Made by a program: the position numbers and the translations under genes. A stretch of 64,000 nt of DNA from positions 1,922,001 through 1,986,000 of the forward strand of contig NZ_CP021404.1 of NCBI RefSeq assembly GCF_002504165.1, given 5' to 3'. Shown here one piece after another: positions 20,528 through 29,958 of the stretch. The number at the start of each line of letters is the position of its first letter. Within the stretch, counting starts at the first letter, position 1. The notes beneath the pieces were generated by a model. It did no database searches. It saw nothing but the letters and a program-made list of their open reading frames with translations, and was not told where the DNA came from. Source of the stretch: Pacificitalea manganoxidans. GTDB lineage: Bacteria > Pseudomonadota > Alphaproteobacteria > Rhodobacterales > Rhodobacteraceae.

Positions 20528-20536
20528 TTATCCACA
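20528..20536 (+). promoter_or_regulatory. DnaA-box match
   Basis: TTATCCACA is an exact match to the DnaA 9-mer consensus. It is single, lies at the 3' end of the DUF6477 gene, and has a CtrA-like box nearby. No hemE, parAB or dnaA gene or cluster of boxes is present, so this is not an origin on this evidence. Confidence 0.3.
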
Positions 20537-20824
20537 CCCCTCGGTGGACAACCGCAACAGCCGGGATTCGGCCAGAATGGCGATCAGAATCTCGACATGA
20601 CGGGCATAGGAATAGGCACCATGACGGGCCTGACGGGCGGCTTCGATCTCTGACTCGAGCAGGATCAGGGCGCTCAGGGCGCGGGCATGTCCGGGCGCAT
20701 CTGATACTTTCAGGATGCGTCGCAAGCACTTGTTTCTGTTGTATTCATCGACGCCGAGGCGCGCCGCGCGGACCAGCAGGCGAGGACGAAAGAGAGAATG
20801 TAGGACGGTCGGTTCACAAGACAT
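20528..20824 (-). CDS. DUF6477-like protein
   Basis: A 98-residue, mostly helical protein with the pattern FRPRLLVRAARLGVDEYNR, then LRRILKVSD, then SALILLESEIEAARQ, which I associate with DUF6477, a Rhodobacterales-restricted family of unknown function. It is transcribed divergently from the DUF6456 gene across a 248-bp gap, a pairing I recall from related genomes. Its TAA stop lies within a TTATCCACA sequence that matches a DnaA box. Confidence 0.7.
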   Translation of the reverse strand: MSCEPTVLHSLFRPRLLVRAARLGVDEYNRNKCLRRILKVSDAPGHARALSALILLESEIEAARQARHGAYSYARHVEILIAILAESRLLRLSTEGCG

Positions 20825-21072
20825 CTGGCAGCCTTTCGTTGCGATCAGACAGCCCTGCCACAGCTTTGCGGGGTGTTGCGTGCATGCAGGTTTGAGCGCG
20901 CGCCGTGATGACGTTTGTTTTCATATTAACAACAATGATGACCTCCCATCGCGACTTTATCTATTTGGTAACCAATGCTACCCAAGGTTGATGGCCCTTT
21001 CTCAAGTCCGGCACCGCCCGCGCTGTCGTTCCTGCGAAAGATCCGCATTGGTGCAGGTGTCAGGGGGTGACA

Positions 21073-22200
21073 ATGAGCCAGAATGTCGAATTGCCCGGCT
21101 GGATCCCGGACAGTGCTTGGCACTATGTGCGCCATACCGAGTCAGGTTTGCCGATCCGCGCCGTCGCGCGGGATACTGGCTGTCATGCCTCGACCATCCT
21201 GCGTCAGATCAGGCGGTATGAGCAGCGTCGCGATGACCCGTTGGTCGATGAGGCCCTTGCCCGTTTGGGGCAGGTGTCAGGTCGACCGGATGTGTGTTCC
21301 AGCGATAAGGAGCCCGGCCCCATGACCGCGCAGTTCACCCCGTCTTCTCTGTTATGCGACGATGCCACCGTGATGCGCGAGGCGCGTCGTATCCTGCGAC
21401 GATTGTTGGAAAGCGGCGCGTTCCTTGCGGTCGCGCAGGATATGGAAAAAGCCGCCGTGATGCGGGCGTTGGAGGATGGACGCACGATGCGCACCGCGGT
21501 CGTGACGCGGCAGGTGGCGCAGGCTTTCGCGCTGAAGGAATGGATCGTGTGCAGCAAACCGGGCCGGGTCGCGAGCTACCGGATTACCCCGGCGGGGCGC
21601 GCGGCGCTCAAACGGCTGTTGGCGCAGGACGGGCGCGGCGCGGCTGGCGCGGACGCGGATGGGTTTGCCGAGGCGCAGGCGCCGTTCGCCGCGCAGCACC
21701 GGGACATGACGCACCGTGACATGCCCGATCCGGACGGCGGCGCGCAGCGCAAGCGTGTGCGCTACAACATGGCCGAAAGCCCGGTTGTGGCGCTGGCGCG
21801 GCGGCGCGACAAACAGGGCCGTCCGTTCCTGAGCCCCGAGCAGGTCAGCGCCGCCGAACGGCTGCGCGAGGATTTCGAACTGGCGCAGATGGGGCCACGC
21901 GTGACGCAGAACTGGGATCGGTTCCTGACGGCGGGCAGCCGCGGTGGCTTTAGCGGGGACACGGGCGGGCAGGGCAGCCAAGCGGCCCGAAGCCGGGTGG
22001 CACGGGCCTTGGCCGATCTGGGGCCGGGCCTGGGCGACGTGGCGCTGCGCTGCTGCTGTTTTCTGGATGGGCTGGAAGTGGCGGAACAGCGCATGGGCTG
22101 GTCGGCGCGGTCAGGCAAAATCGTGCTGCGCATCGCGCTCGACCGGCTTGCCCGCCATTACCAAGACACCTATGGCCCCGGCGCAGGCATGATCGGCTAG
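21073..22200 (+). CDS. DUF6456 domain helix-turn-helix protein
   Basis: A 375-residue putative DNA-binding protein. An N-terminal helix-turn-helix is readable at about residues 20-50 (GLPIRAVARDTGCHASTILRQIRRYE). A middle part (about 85-180) looks like a winged-helix-type region (AVVTRQVAQAFALKEWI, then RITPAGRAALKRLL). The C-terminal DUF6456 block (about 235-370) includes DFELAQMGPRVTQNWDRFL and LDGLEVAEQRMGWSARSGKIVL. I chose the ATG at 21073 because AGGGGGT precedes it; a GTG sits six bases upstream. It is likely a transcription regulator; targets are unknown. Confidence 0.75.
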   Translation: MSQNVELPGWIPDSAWHYVRHTESGLPIRAVARDTGCHASTILRQIRRYEQRRDDPLVDEALARLGQVSGRPDVCSSDKEPGPMTAQFTPSSLLCDDATVMREARRILRRLLESGAFLAVAQDMEKAAVMRALEDGRTMRTAVVTRQVAQAFALKEWIVCSKPGRVASYRITPAGRAALKRLLAQDGRGAAGADADGFAEAQAPFAAQHRDMTHRDMPDPDGGAQRKRVRYNMAESPVVALARRRDKQGRPFLSPEQVSAAERLREDFELAQMGPRVTQNWDRFLTAGSRGGFSGDTGGQGSQAARSRVARALADLGPGLGDVALRCCCFLDGLEVAEQRMGWSARSGKIVLRIALDRLARHYQDTYGPGAGMIG

Positions 22201-22202
22201 CC

Positions 22203-23297
22203 TCAGCTGCCCATATTCAGCGGAAAGGTGATCCGGGTCACAAGCCCCGGATCGCCGTCGAGCATCTCCGCCGAGCCGCCGATTTGTGAGGCGGACGCGT
22301 CGATAATCCGCAATCCCAGCGAATTATGCCCGTTGCTGTCAGGCTTCAGCCCCGCGCCATTGTCCGAACACACAAGCCGCGCGGTGCCGTCGTCGTCCAA
22401 TTCTGTAATGACCCGGATTTCTCCGGGCTCGCCATTCGGGAAGGCGTGCTTGAAGGAATTGGTCGCGAATTCGTTGACGATCACCGCCAAGGCGGAGGCC
22501 TGCCGCGATGTGACCTTCATCGGCTCGGGTTCGATATGCAGCCGAATGTTGGGCGGGCGCGCCCCGTCGATCAACTGGCCGACATTGTTCAGATAGGTGC
22601 GCAGGTTAATGCGTCCGCCAGCCCCGGTGCGATACATTTCCTCATGCAGGGCCGCAACGGTCCCGATACGGCGTTCGACCACGGCGAGCAGGGCTTTGGC
22701 CTCCTCCCCCTTGGCGGCGCGGGCCTGTAGGCGGGTGAGGGCGGCGACGGTCTGCAACGAGTTCTTTACCCGGTGATCGACCTCTTGGCGCAGGGTTTCG
22801 GCCTCGATCACGCCGCGCCGCAGCTCCAGCATGCGCGTGACCTGTCTGGCCAAGGCACGCAAGGCTTTGCGCTGCGTGTCGGTGAGCTTGCGCGGGGTGT
22901 AATCCAACACGCAAAACGACCCAAGCGGCAGGCCGTCATCGCCCCGCATCACCGCGCCGGCATAGAACCGGAATTGCGGCCCTGCGCAGACCAGCGGATT
23001 ATCAATGGTGCGCGGATCGGTGGCGGTATCTTCGATCTCAAGAAAATCGTCTTCTAGGATCGTATGGGCGCAGATCGACTGATCGAGCGTCGTTTCCCGC
23101 AGGCCAAGTCCGGTTTCGGCCTTGAACCATTGCCGATCGGCATCGACGAAGCTGACCAAAGCCACGGGTGTTTCGCAGATCGCCGCCGCCAGCGTCACCA
23201 GCTCGTCGAATTCCTCCTCGCGGTCGGTATCGAGCACCTGCAACTCGCTGAGCGACGCGAGCCGTTGGGTTTGCTGGGGATGGGGAGGGGCAAGCAT
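22203..23297 (-). CDS. GAF-domain sensor histidine kinase (HisKA_2/HWE type)
   Basis: A 364-residue soluble kinase. A GAF domain fills about 20-160 (FDELVTLAAAICETPVALVSFVDADRQWFKA-like start; PLGSFCVLDYTPRKL). The phospho-His is 175 in EVDHRVKNSLQTV, the signature of the HisKA_2 family. The HATPase domain has VIVNEFATNSFKHAF and CSDNGAGL. There is no membrane segment and no adjacent response regulator; such kinases often feed the general stress response (PhyR-NepR-EcfG) in alphaproteobacteria, which is only a suggestion here. It converges on the DUF6456 gene with 2 bp between the stops. Confidence 0.87.
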   Translation of the reverse strand: MLAPPHPQQTQRLASLSELQVLDTDREEEFDELVTLAAAICETPVALVSFVDADRQWFKAETGLGLRETTLDQSICAHTILEDDFLEIEDTATDPRTIDNPLVCAGPQFRFYAGAVMRGDDGLPLGSFCVLDYTPRKLTDTQRKALRALARQVTRMLELRRGVIEAETLRQEVDHRVKNSLQTVAALTRLQARAAKGEEAKALLAVVERRIGTVAALHEEMYRTGAGGRINLRTYLNNVGQLIDGARPPNIRLHIEPEPMKVTSRQASALAVIVNEFATNSFKHAFPNGEPGEIRVITELDDDGTARLVCSDNGAGLKPDSNGHNSLGLRIIDASASQIGGSAEMLDGDPGLVTRITFPLNMGS

Positions 23298-23497
23298 GTC
23301 TGCGGTGGGTCGTTTCTGTCTAGGGATTTAGGCCCGGTAGAGATAGAGGGGATACCTCTCTGACGCAATTCACAATTTTCTACTTGGGCGGGCAGGGCCT
23401 GCGCGGCGGGACCGTGTCTGCCGCGCTGCAGGGGTGTCTGCAGGCGCACCACGCTAGGCGCGGGATGCGGCAGGGCGTAAGTCGCTAATATCCTAAG

Positions 23498-23528
23498 AAA
23501 AAGGGGCGTCCGGATAACCGGGCGCCCC
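23498..23528 (-). terminator. Rho-independent terminator of katA
   Basis: Read on the minus strand, GGGGCGCCCGG-TTAT-CCGGACGCCCC forms an 11-bp stem with one mismatch, followed by TTTTTCTT. It lies 48 bp past the katA stop. Confidence 0.85.
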
Positions 23529-23575
23529 GAGGATGTGTGTGGCGGAGGGGACCACGAACGGGCCCCCTGCACCGA

Positions 23576-25081
23576 TCAGTCGTTGCTGTCGACCGGCGTG
23601 TCGTCGCTCACCGGGATGGCGTTGACGTCGGTATCACCGGCCTCATCAGCGGCGCGCACGCCTGCTGCGTAATCGGGGTGCACCTTCTCCAGCACGGCCA
23701 GCCAACGCTCTTTCACCGGCTGCGAACAGGGGCCGAAGGCTGCGGCCATGTTCTTATGCAGACGATCCCGCTGCGCAGCGTCGAGCACTTCGGTGTAGAG
23801 CTTGCGCGGCTGCACGTAATCGGCGTCCGTTTCGACCTGCTCATACCGATCCATGTCGCCGGAGATCTTCAGCGGCGGTTCCTTTACGGACGGATCGGCC
23901 ACGGGCCCGCCATACTGGTTGGGCTCGTAATAGGCGTCCGGGTTGCCGAAATCATTAGTGAAGAACCGCATCGAGCCGTCCTTGTGGTAATGATTCAGCT
24001 TCGCGGCCTTGGGCGCGTTGGCGGGCAGGGCTTCGTAATGGGTGCCCAGCCGGTAGCGATGCGCGTCGGCATAGGAGAACACCCGCGCCTGCAGCATCTT
24101 ATCGGGGCTGAAGCCGATACCCGGGATCTTGTTCGACGGCGAGAACGCTGCGTTTTCAACCATCTGGAAGTAGTTCTCGGGGTTCTTGTTGAACTCCAGC
24201 ATACCGACGGGGATCAGCGGGAACTGATCATGCGGCCAGACTTTGGTCAGGTCGAACGGGTTGAAATCGACATCGTTGGCCTGCTCTTCGGGCATGACCT
24301 GAATGTTCAGTTCCCATTTCGGGAATTGGCCTTCGTCGATCGCGTTGTAGAGATCTTCCTGATAGCTTTCGCGGGTCGAGCCGATGAGCTTTTCCGCTTC
24401 GCCGTTGGAGTAGTTCTTGATCTCCTGCTGGCAGCGGAAGTGGAACTTCACCCAGTGACGCCCGCCTTGCGCATTCCACATGGAATAGGTGTGCGAGCCG
24501 TAGCCGTGCATGTGCATCGGGTTCACCGGGATGCCGCGATCGGACATCAGGATCGTGACCTGATGCACGGATTCAGGCTGCGCGGCCCAGAAATCGAACA
24601 TCGCTTCGGGGGAGCGGAGGTTGGTCTTGGGGTGACGCTTCTGGGTGCGGATGAAGTCGGGGAACTTGAACGCATCGCGGACAAAGAAGATGGGCGTGTT
24701 GTTGCCCACGACGTCCCAGTTGCCTTCTTCGGTATAGAACTTGATCGAGAAGCCGCGCACGTCGCGCTCGGCATCCGCAGCGCCCAGTTCGCCCGCCACG
24801 GTGGACCAGCGCGAAAGGATGTCACAGGTGTTGCCGACCTGAGAGAAGATCTTGGCACAGGTGTATTTGGTGATGTCGTGGGTCACGGTGAACGTGCCCT
24901 CGGCGCCCCAGCCCTTGGCGTGAACGACACGCTCGGGGATGCGCTCACGGTTCTGGTGGGCCAGCTTTTCGACCAGCTGGTAATCTTCCAGCATCACCGG
25001 GCCGCGCGGACCTGCGGTGGCCGACGTGTTGTTGGACGGAACCGGCGCGCCAGCCGATGTTGTGAGGCGATCTTTCGTCAT
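23576..25081 (-). CDS. katA: Catalase (haem, monofunctional)
   Basis: A 501-residue haem catalase that breaks down hydrogen peroxide. The distal His is residue 54 in [10 protein letters not shown]. The distal Asn is in [18 protein letters not shown] (about 127). The proximal Tyr is in [14 protein letters not shown] (about 340). The length fits the small-subunit (about 500 residue) clade. The ATG at 25081 has a GAGGGAG site before it; the frame remains open far upstream, but that part is not coding. It is divergent from an OxyR-type gene with 95 bp between the starts, the classic arrangement for peroxide-induced control. Confidence 0.95.
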   Translation of the reverse strand: MTKDRLTTSAGAPVPSNNTSATAGPRGPVMLEDYQLVEKLAHQNRERIPERVVHAKGWGAEGTFTVTHDITKYTCAKIFSQVGNTCDILSRWSTVAGELGAADAERDVRGFSIKFYTEEGNWDVVGNNTPIFFVRDAFKFPDFIRTQKRHPKTNLRSPEAMFDFWAAQPESVHQVTILMSDRGIPVNPMHMHGYGSHTYSMWNAQGGRHWVKFHFRCQQEIKNYSNGEAEKLIGSTRESYQEDLYNAIDEGQFPKWELNIQVMPEEQANDVDFNPFDLTKVWPHDQFPLIPVGMLEFNKNPENYFQMVENAAFSPSNKIPGIGFSPDKMLQARVFSYADAHRYRLGTHYEALPANAPKAAKLNHYHKDGSMRFFTNDFGNPDAYYEPNQYGGPVADPSVKEPPLKISGDMDRYEQVETDADYVQPRKLYTEVLDAAQRDRLHKNMAAAFGPCSQPVKERWLAVLEKVHPDYAAGVRAADEAGDTDVNAIPVSDDTPVDSND

Positions 25082-25176
25082 GGGTATCTCCCTCGAGTGC
25101 GATTGAGGGTGACTATGGCGGAACTCTGTAATAATTAAAAATCGGAAATACTTCGAAACTGCATAAGGTTTTGCTG

Positions 25177-26121
25177 ATGAGCCTGACATTGCGCCAGTTG
25201 CGTTATTTCGAGGCGCTCGCACGCGAGGGCAGCTTTGGCCGGGCCGCCGCGGCGGTGAACATTTCGCAGCCCGCCCTGTCGATGCAGATCCGCGAATTGG
25301 AGGACCGTCTGGGCGCGCCCCTGATCGAACGTCTGCCGCGCGAGGTGCGTCTGACCCGGATCGGGCGCGAGGTGCTGCGCCGCGCCAGCCATGTGCTGGC
25401 CGAGATGGCGGAACTGGAGGCCGTGCCCCGCCGCGCGCGCGGCCTGATGGGGGAGTTGAAGCTGGGCGTGATCCCCACGGTTGCCCCCTACCTGTTGCCT
25501 GTGGCGCTGACCCGGCTGAGGGCGCGCGATCTGACGCTGGAAATCCGGGTGCGCGAGGCTCAGACCGCGCAGTTGCTGGCGGGGCTGGAGGCCGGGGCGC
25601 TTGACGCCGCCGTTCTGGCGCTACCCGTGGATACCGGCGCACTGGAGGCGATCCCGCTTTGTGAGGACCGGTTCGTTCTGGCCGGGTCTGCGGCGCGGCT
25701 GGAGCGGTTGGGACCGGCGGCGGAGGATCTGCGCCCGACCGAACTGGGTGCCGATCAACTGTTGCTGCTGGACGAGGGGCATTGTCTTGCCGATCAGGCC
25801 ATCGCTGCCTGTTCTCTGGACCCGACCCGGCGGCGCGTCGACCTTGGCGCCTCGTCGCTGGCGACTCTGTGCGGGCTGGTGGCCGAAGGGTTCGGGCTGA
25901 CGCTGTTGCCGGAAATCGCCGTGCGGTCCGAATTGGCGGGCGCGCCCGCGCTGCGCCTGCGCCGGTTCAGCGCGCCTGAACCACGGCGCACGCTGGCGCT
26001 GCTGCGCCGTGCCACGGGCGGCATGCAGGAAGACTGGTTTGCGGAACTGGGCGCGGTGCTGCAAGCGTCGTTAGGCGATCTGCTCGACCAAGCGCACCGC
26101 ATCGCGCCAGTGGCGGAGTAG
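25177..26121 (+). CDS. oxyR: OxyR-type LysR regulator (peroxide sensor)
   Basis: A 314-residue LysR-family regulator. The N-terminal winged helix is typical ([34 protein letters not shown]). In the sensor domain the two redox cysteines of OxyR are present in context: Cys203 in [10 protein letters not shown] and Cys212 in AACSLD, spaced like Cys199/Cys208 of E. coli. With the divergent katA this supports peroxide sensing. The ATG at 25177 (third Met of the open frame) fits the family start; an ATG six bases upstream is possible. Confidence 0.87.
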   Translation: MSLTLRQLRYFEALAREGSFGRAAAAVNISQPALSMQIRELEDRLGAPLIERLPREVRLTRIGREVLRRASHVLAEMAELEAVPRRARGLMGELKLGVIPTVAPYLLPVALTRLRARDLTLEIRVREAQTAQLLAGLEAGALDAAVLALPVDTGALEAIPLCEDRFVLAGSAARLERLGPAAEDLRPTELGADQLLLLDEGHCLADQAIAACSLDPTRRRVDLGASSLATLCGLVAEGFGLTLLPEIAVRSELAGAPALRLRRFSAPEPRRTLALLRRATGGMQEDWFAELGAVLQASLGDLLDQAHRIAPVAE

Positions 26122-26302
26122 CGGCTGCGGCAGGGGCGGCGGGGGCTTGAGCTGACAACGGACTGTGGCGCAGACGAAACACAGCAACTGATCTAGCAAA
26201 CCTGACTTGCTCTGAGGCCACGGCGTGCCTAAGTCGCAATCAGCATGACGCGAATGGCCTCATGCGATGGAGATTTTATGCAAGAGCCCCGGGCCAACGC
26301 CC

Positions 26303-26338
26303 GCTCCTGACCTTTCCAAGCCGGTAGGCTTCAGGAGC
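26303..26338 (+). other. Imperfect hairpin upstream of the yjhX-like gene
   Basis: GCTCCTG (26303-26309) pairs with CAGGAGC (26332-26338), and AAGCC (26318-26322) with GGCTT (26327-26331), with GGTA as the loop and an 8-base bulge. It lies in the 294-bp gap after oxyR, about 80 bp before the TTG start of the yjhX-like gene. It may be a terminator or a leader structure of the toxin gene. Confidence 0.4.
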
Positions 26339-26415
26339 AGCTGAAACATCAAGGACACTCACGCGCATCGCTGAGTGAGCCTGTTTCTGTGCTCTCATGA
26401 AATCGAGACAATCCA

Positions 26416-26673
26416 TTGAATATATCACGGCACGAACAGCGTGTTCTGCACGAACTCGCCCTTGGCGGGGCTATCCACTATGACCGGTGCGACAAGGGCA
26501 AGATCCGCGAAGTCACCTGTGTGACACGCGAGGGGCACGTCCTGACGGACTGCACGCTCGACCTGTTCCAGCGGCTGAAACGACGCCGCTTCATCCGCTC
26601 GCAAAACGGACGCCCTTACCGCGTGACGCGGCTGGGGATCACGTCAGTGCGCGCGCAACTCAACCAACGTTAA
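26416..26673 (+). CDS. yjhX: YjhX/TopAI family protein (putative toxin)
   Basis: An 85-residue protein of the UPF0386/YjhX family. The start is TTG at 26416, because the frame has a stop at 26398-26400 and the family begins NISRHEQRVLH, seen here directly after it. Other family blocks are CVTREGHVLTDCTLDLFQRLKRR and GRPYRVTRLGI, giving a winged-helix look. In E. coli YjhX is TopAI, which inhibits topoisomerase I and is neutralised by the acetyltransferase-like YjhQ. Here a GNAT gene follows after 14 bp, matching that layout. Toxicity in this species is inferred. Confidence 0.8.
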   Translation: MNISRHEQRVLHELALGGAIHYDRCDKGKIREVTCVTREGHVLTDCTLDLFQRLKRRRFIRSQNGRPYRVTRLGITSVRAQLNQR

Positions 26674-26687
26674 AAGGACCACAGCCA

Positions 26688-27131
26688 ATGAACACTCCAC
26701 TTGCGATCCGCCCCTACCGCCACGGAGACATCGAAGCGGTGATCGACGTTTGGCTGCGCGCGAATGCGCTGGCCCATCCGTTCCTGTCCAAAGACTTCGT
26801 CGCCGAGGTGCATCAGGCGATGCGAAACGTCTATCTGCCCAACGCCGAAACCTACGTTCTGGAGAGCGACGGGAACGTCGCGGGCTTCATCGCACTTATC
26901 GGCAATGAAATCGGCGGATTATTCCTCGATCCGGCGTTGCACGGGCAGGGCCATGGCCGCGCATTGGTGGACCACGCGGTCTCACTCAAAGGCCCGCTGT
27001 CCGTGGAGGTCTTCCGCGACAACGAAATCGGTCGGCCCTTCTATGAACGGTATGGGTTCGTGTTCGTCGCAGACGAACTTCACGCGCCGTCCGGTCATGT
27101 GAGCCGCAAAATGGCTATGCCGGGCGCGTAA
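26688..27131 (+). CDS. GNAT N-acetyltransferase, possible YjhQ-like partner of YjhX
   Basis: A 147-residue single-domain acetyltransferase. N-terminal strand IRPYRHGDIEAVIDVWLRANALAHPF, motif A with the acetyl-CoA loop HGQGHGRALVDHA (about 85-97), and motif B EVFRDNEIGRPFYERYGF (about 105-122). It starts 14 bp after the yjhX-like stop with AAAGGA as ribosome site, so they are co-transcribed. In E. coli the cognate antitoxin of TopAI is also a GNAT-like protein (YjhQ). This one may act likewise, or may be an ordinary small-molecule acetyltransferase. Confidence 0.8.
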   Translation: MNTPLAIRPYRHGDIEAVIDVWLRANALAHPFLSKDFVAEVHQAMRNVYLPNAETYVLESDGNVAGFIALIGNEIGGLFLDPALHGQGHGRALVDHAVSLKGPLSVEVFRDNEIGRPFYERYGFVFVADELHAPSGHVSRKMAMPGA

Positions 27132-27246
27132 CCTCGCCAACATGCTGCCCGTCCCCGTCGCCGCCCCTGTGCGCGGAGACGGGCAAACCACCCTTCGTCA
27201 TGTGATCGCAGGCGGACCAGTCGGTGCCGATCATCGGGTGTGACAT

Positions 27247-27275
27247 GAAAAAAGCGGGCCCGTAGGCCCGCTTTT
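27247..27275. terminator. Bidirectional terminator between the GNAT gene and tkt
   Basis: AAAAGCGGGCC-CGTA-GGCCCGCTTTT is a long perfect stem with A and T runs at both sides. It can end the plus-strand yjhX-GNAT transcript and the minus-strand tkt transcript. Confidence 0.85.
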
Positions 27276-27302
27276 CCGCATAGATCCAAGATTGCCTTGG
27301 GC

Positions 27303-29321
27303 TTAAAGCAGCGCTTCGGCGGCTTCGGCCACTTTGGCGGCGGTGATGCCGAAATGCTCGTAGAGAACCTCCGCCGGAGCAGACGCGCCGAAGCTGTCCA
27401 TGCCGACAAAGGCCGCTTTCTGCTCGCGCCCGCGCTCACCCAGCAGGAACGCATCCCACGGCTGACGCACGGCGGCCTCGACCGCGACGCGAACCGGACC
27501 GGCGGGGAGGACGCGGCGGCGATAGGCTTCGTCCTGCTGGCGGAACAGTTCCATGCAGGGCACGGACACGACACGGGTGCCGATGCCTTTTTCCTGCAAC
27601 GCGGCGCGTGCGGCCATCGCAATTTCCACCTCGGAGCCCGAGGCCATCAGGATCACCTGACGCTTGCCCTCGGCCTCGGCCAGAACATAGGCCCCCTGCG
27701 CGGTGAGGTTCTTGGTCTTGAACTCGGTGCGCACGGTGGGGAGGTTCTGACGGCTCAGCGCCAGCACGGAGGGCCGGTCCTTGGCGGTCAGCGCGATTTC
27801 CCAGGCTTCGGCGGTTTCCGTCACATCGGCGGGGCGGAACACCAGCGTGTTCGGCGTGGCGCGCAGCATGGCCAGATGCTCGACCGGCTGGTGGGTCGGG
27901 CCGTCTTCGCCCAGACCGATGCTGTCATGGGTCATGACATAGCCCACGCCCACACCCATCAGCGCCGACAGACGCATCGCCGGGCGCGCGTAATCGGTAA
28001 AGCACATGAACGTGCCGCCATAGGGATAGGTGCCCCCATGCAGGGCAATGCCGTTCATCGCAGCGGCCATGCCGTGTTCGCGGATGCCGTAATGGATGTA
28101 ACGGCCTTTACGATCCTCGGGGGAGAACACGCCCATATCGGCGGTCTTGGTGTTGTTCGAGCCGGTCAGGTCGGCAGAGCCGCCGATGGTCTCGGTCATC
28201 ACCGGGTTGACCACCTCAAGCACCATTTCCGAGGCTTTGCGCGTCGCGACCTTGGGCTGGGTTTCGGCAACCTGCTTTTTCAGCGCCCGGATGGTGGCGG
28301 CAAGTTTCTTCGGCGGCTCACCGGCGATGATGCGGGCCAGTTCGGCCTGCTTGCGCTCGGACAGGTCGGCCACGCGGGCCTCCCATGCTTCGCGGTCGGC
28401 GGCGCCGCGGGTTCCGATGGCTTCCCACTGCTGCTTGATCTCGGCGGGGATCTCGAACGGGCCGTTGACCCAGCGATAGGCCGCCTTGGTGTCGGTAATC
28501 AGCTGCGCATCGGTCAGCGCGCCATGGCCCTTGGACGTGTCCTGCGCCGAAGATCCCAGCGCGATATGCGTCTTGCAGGCGATCATCGAGGGGCGCTTGC
28601 TGGCCTTGGCGCGGGTCAGCGCGGCGTCGATCGCCTCCGGATCGTGGCCGTCGATCTCGATCACTTCCCAACCCGATGCCTTGAAGCGCAACTTCTGCTC
28701 GGTGCTGTCGGAAATCTCGACCTTGCCATCGATAGTGATGCCATTGTCATCCCACAGCACGATCAGGCGGCCCAGCTTCATGTGGCCCGCCATCGCGATG
28801 GCCTCTTGGCTGACGCCTTCCATCAGGCAGCCGTCCCCGGCGATGACATAGGTGTGGTGATCCACGACCTTGCGGCCCCAGCGCGCGCGCAGGGATTCCT
28901 CGGCGATGGCAAAGCCGACGGAGGTGGCGATGCCCTGACCCAGCGGGCCGGTCGTGACCTCGATCCCCTTGGCGTGGCCGTATTCGGGGTGGCCTGCGGT
29001 GATCGCGCCCAGCTGGCGGAAGTTTTTCACCTGCTCCAGCGTCATGTCTTCGTAGCCGGTGAGGTGCAGGAGCGCATAAAGCAGCATGGAGCCGTGGCCC
29101 GCCGACAGGATGAAGCGGTCGCGGTCGAACCAGTCGGGCGACTTGGCATCGAATTTCAGGTGCTTTTCGAACAGCACCGTGGCGACATCGGCCATGCCCA
29201 TCGGCATGCCGGAATGGCCGGAATTGGCCGCGGCCACGGCATCGAGGGTCAGCGTGCGGATCGCGGCCGCCCGCGACCAGTGATCGGCGTGAATGTCGTT
29301 ATAGGCGACGATGTCTTTCAC
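27303..29321 (-). CDS. tkt: Transketolase
   Basis: A 672-residue thiamine-diphosphate enzyme of the pentose phosphate pathway. N-terminal block [22 protein letters not shown], the ThDP motif [13 protein letters not shown] to [11 protein letters not shown] (about 155-190), and the pyrimidine-domain block [17 protein letters not shown]. It ends in the usual Rossmann-like C-terminal domain. No Calvin-cycle gene is adjacent. It is divergent from the coiled-coil/zapA pair across 277 bp. Confidence 0.97.
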   Translation of the reverse strand: MKDIVAYNDIHADHWSRAAAIRTLTLDAVAAANSGHSGMPMGMADVATVLFEKHLKFDAKSPDWFDRDRFILSAGHGSMLLYALLHLTGYEDMTLEQVKNFRQLGAITAGHPEYGHAKGIEVTTGPLGQGIATSVGFAIAEESLRARWGRKVVDHHTYVIAGDGCLMEGVSQEAIAMAGHMKLGRLIVLWDDNGITIDGKVEISDSTEQKLRFKASGWEVIEIDGHDPEAIDAALTRAKASKRPSMIACKTHIALGSSAQDTSKGHGALTDAQLITDTKAAYRWVNGPFEIPAEIKQQWEAIGTRGAADREAWEARVADLSERKQAELARIIAGEPPKKLAATIRALKKQVAETQPKVATRKASEMVLEVVNPVMTETIGGSADLTGSNNTKTADMGVFSPEDRKGRYIHYGIREHGMAAAMNGIALHGGTYPYGGTFMCFTDYARPAMRLSALMGVGVGYVMTHDSIGLGEDGPTHQPVEHLAMLRATPNTLVFRPADVTETAEAWEIALTAKDRPSVLALSRQNLPTVRTEFKTKNLTAQGAYVLAEAEGKRQVILMASGSEVEIAMAARAALQEKGIGTRVVSVPCMELFRQQDEAYRRRVLPAGPVRVAVEAAVRQPWDAFLLGERGREQKAAFVGMDSFGASAPAEVLYEHFGITAAKVAEAAEALL

Positions 29322-29598
29322 GGGGAGCGTCCTTCCTGCGGGTAATCGAGTTGAGGCGTGATAGCAGCGGCACCGCGAAGTTCAAGCCGTAGCCCGCGTG
29401 CAAACCGGCCTGACGGCGGAAAACCGTGGCGCACCCGTGACGCCCGGCAAAGGGGGGCGCATTCCCCGACCCCATTGGCTACACTCGACAAGATCGGCGT
29501 GCTGTCCGATTCGGCCTTGCGGTTGCGGCCCGGGTTGGGAAAAGACGGGCGGCAGAGACACCCGGACCAATCCGGGGGAGAGAGCAGGAAAGGCTTCG

Positions 29599-29958
29599 AT
29601 GACGGAATTTTCCGATTTCGAAAATCGCATCACCGCGGCGATGGACCGGATCACCCAAGCGGTTGCCGGGTTCAGCGTGGAAACCGGCCCTTCGGAGGAA
29701 CAGCAGGAGATGCTGCGCGCCGCCGAGGAGGAGATCCACACGCTGCGGCAGGCGCTGGAAACCGAACACACCGCCAACGCGCAACTGCGCGAGCGGATCG
29801 CCGCGCTAAAGGCGCTGAAGGACAAGCAGCACGCCCGCATCGCGCAGCTGGAGGCCGAGGAAAACCGCCTGCGCGCGACGCAGGCCGCCGACCGGGCCGA
29901 ACTGGATGAGCTGATCGCCGCTCTGGGCCCCCTGATTGAGGAGCAGTCGCATGCCTGA
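29599..29958 (+). CDS. Coiled-coil protein upstream of zapA
   Basis: A 119-residue acidic protein that is almost entirely helical. Heptad-like spacing runs from about residue 30 to 110 (EEEIHTLRQALETEH; AQLRERIAALKALKDKQ; ARIAQLEAEENRLRAT). No enzyme motif is seen. It overlaps zapA by 8 bp, so its translation is tied to a cell-division protein. I do not recognise a named family; a ZapA partner or ZapB-like scaffold role is only a guess from the coupling and the coiled coil. Confidence 0.8.
   Translation: MTEFSDFENRITAAMDRITQAVAGFSVETGPSEEQQEMLRAAEEEIHTLRQALETEHTANAQLRERIAALKALKDKQHARIAQLEAEENRLRATQAADRAELDELIAALGPLIEEQSHA

Noticed and set aside
20438-20536. Chromosomal replication origin
   Set aside because: Only one DnaA box and one imperfect CtrA box are present, with no AT-rich unwinding region and no origin-associated genes.
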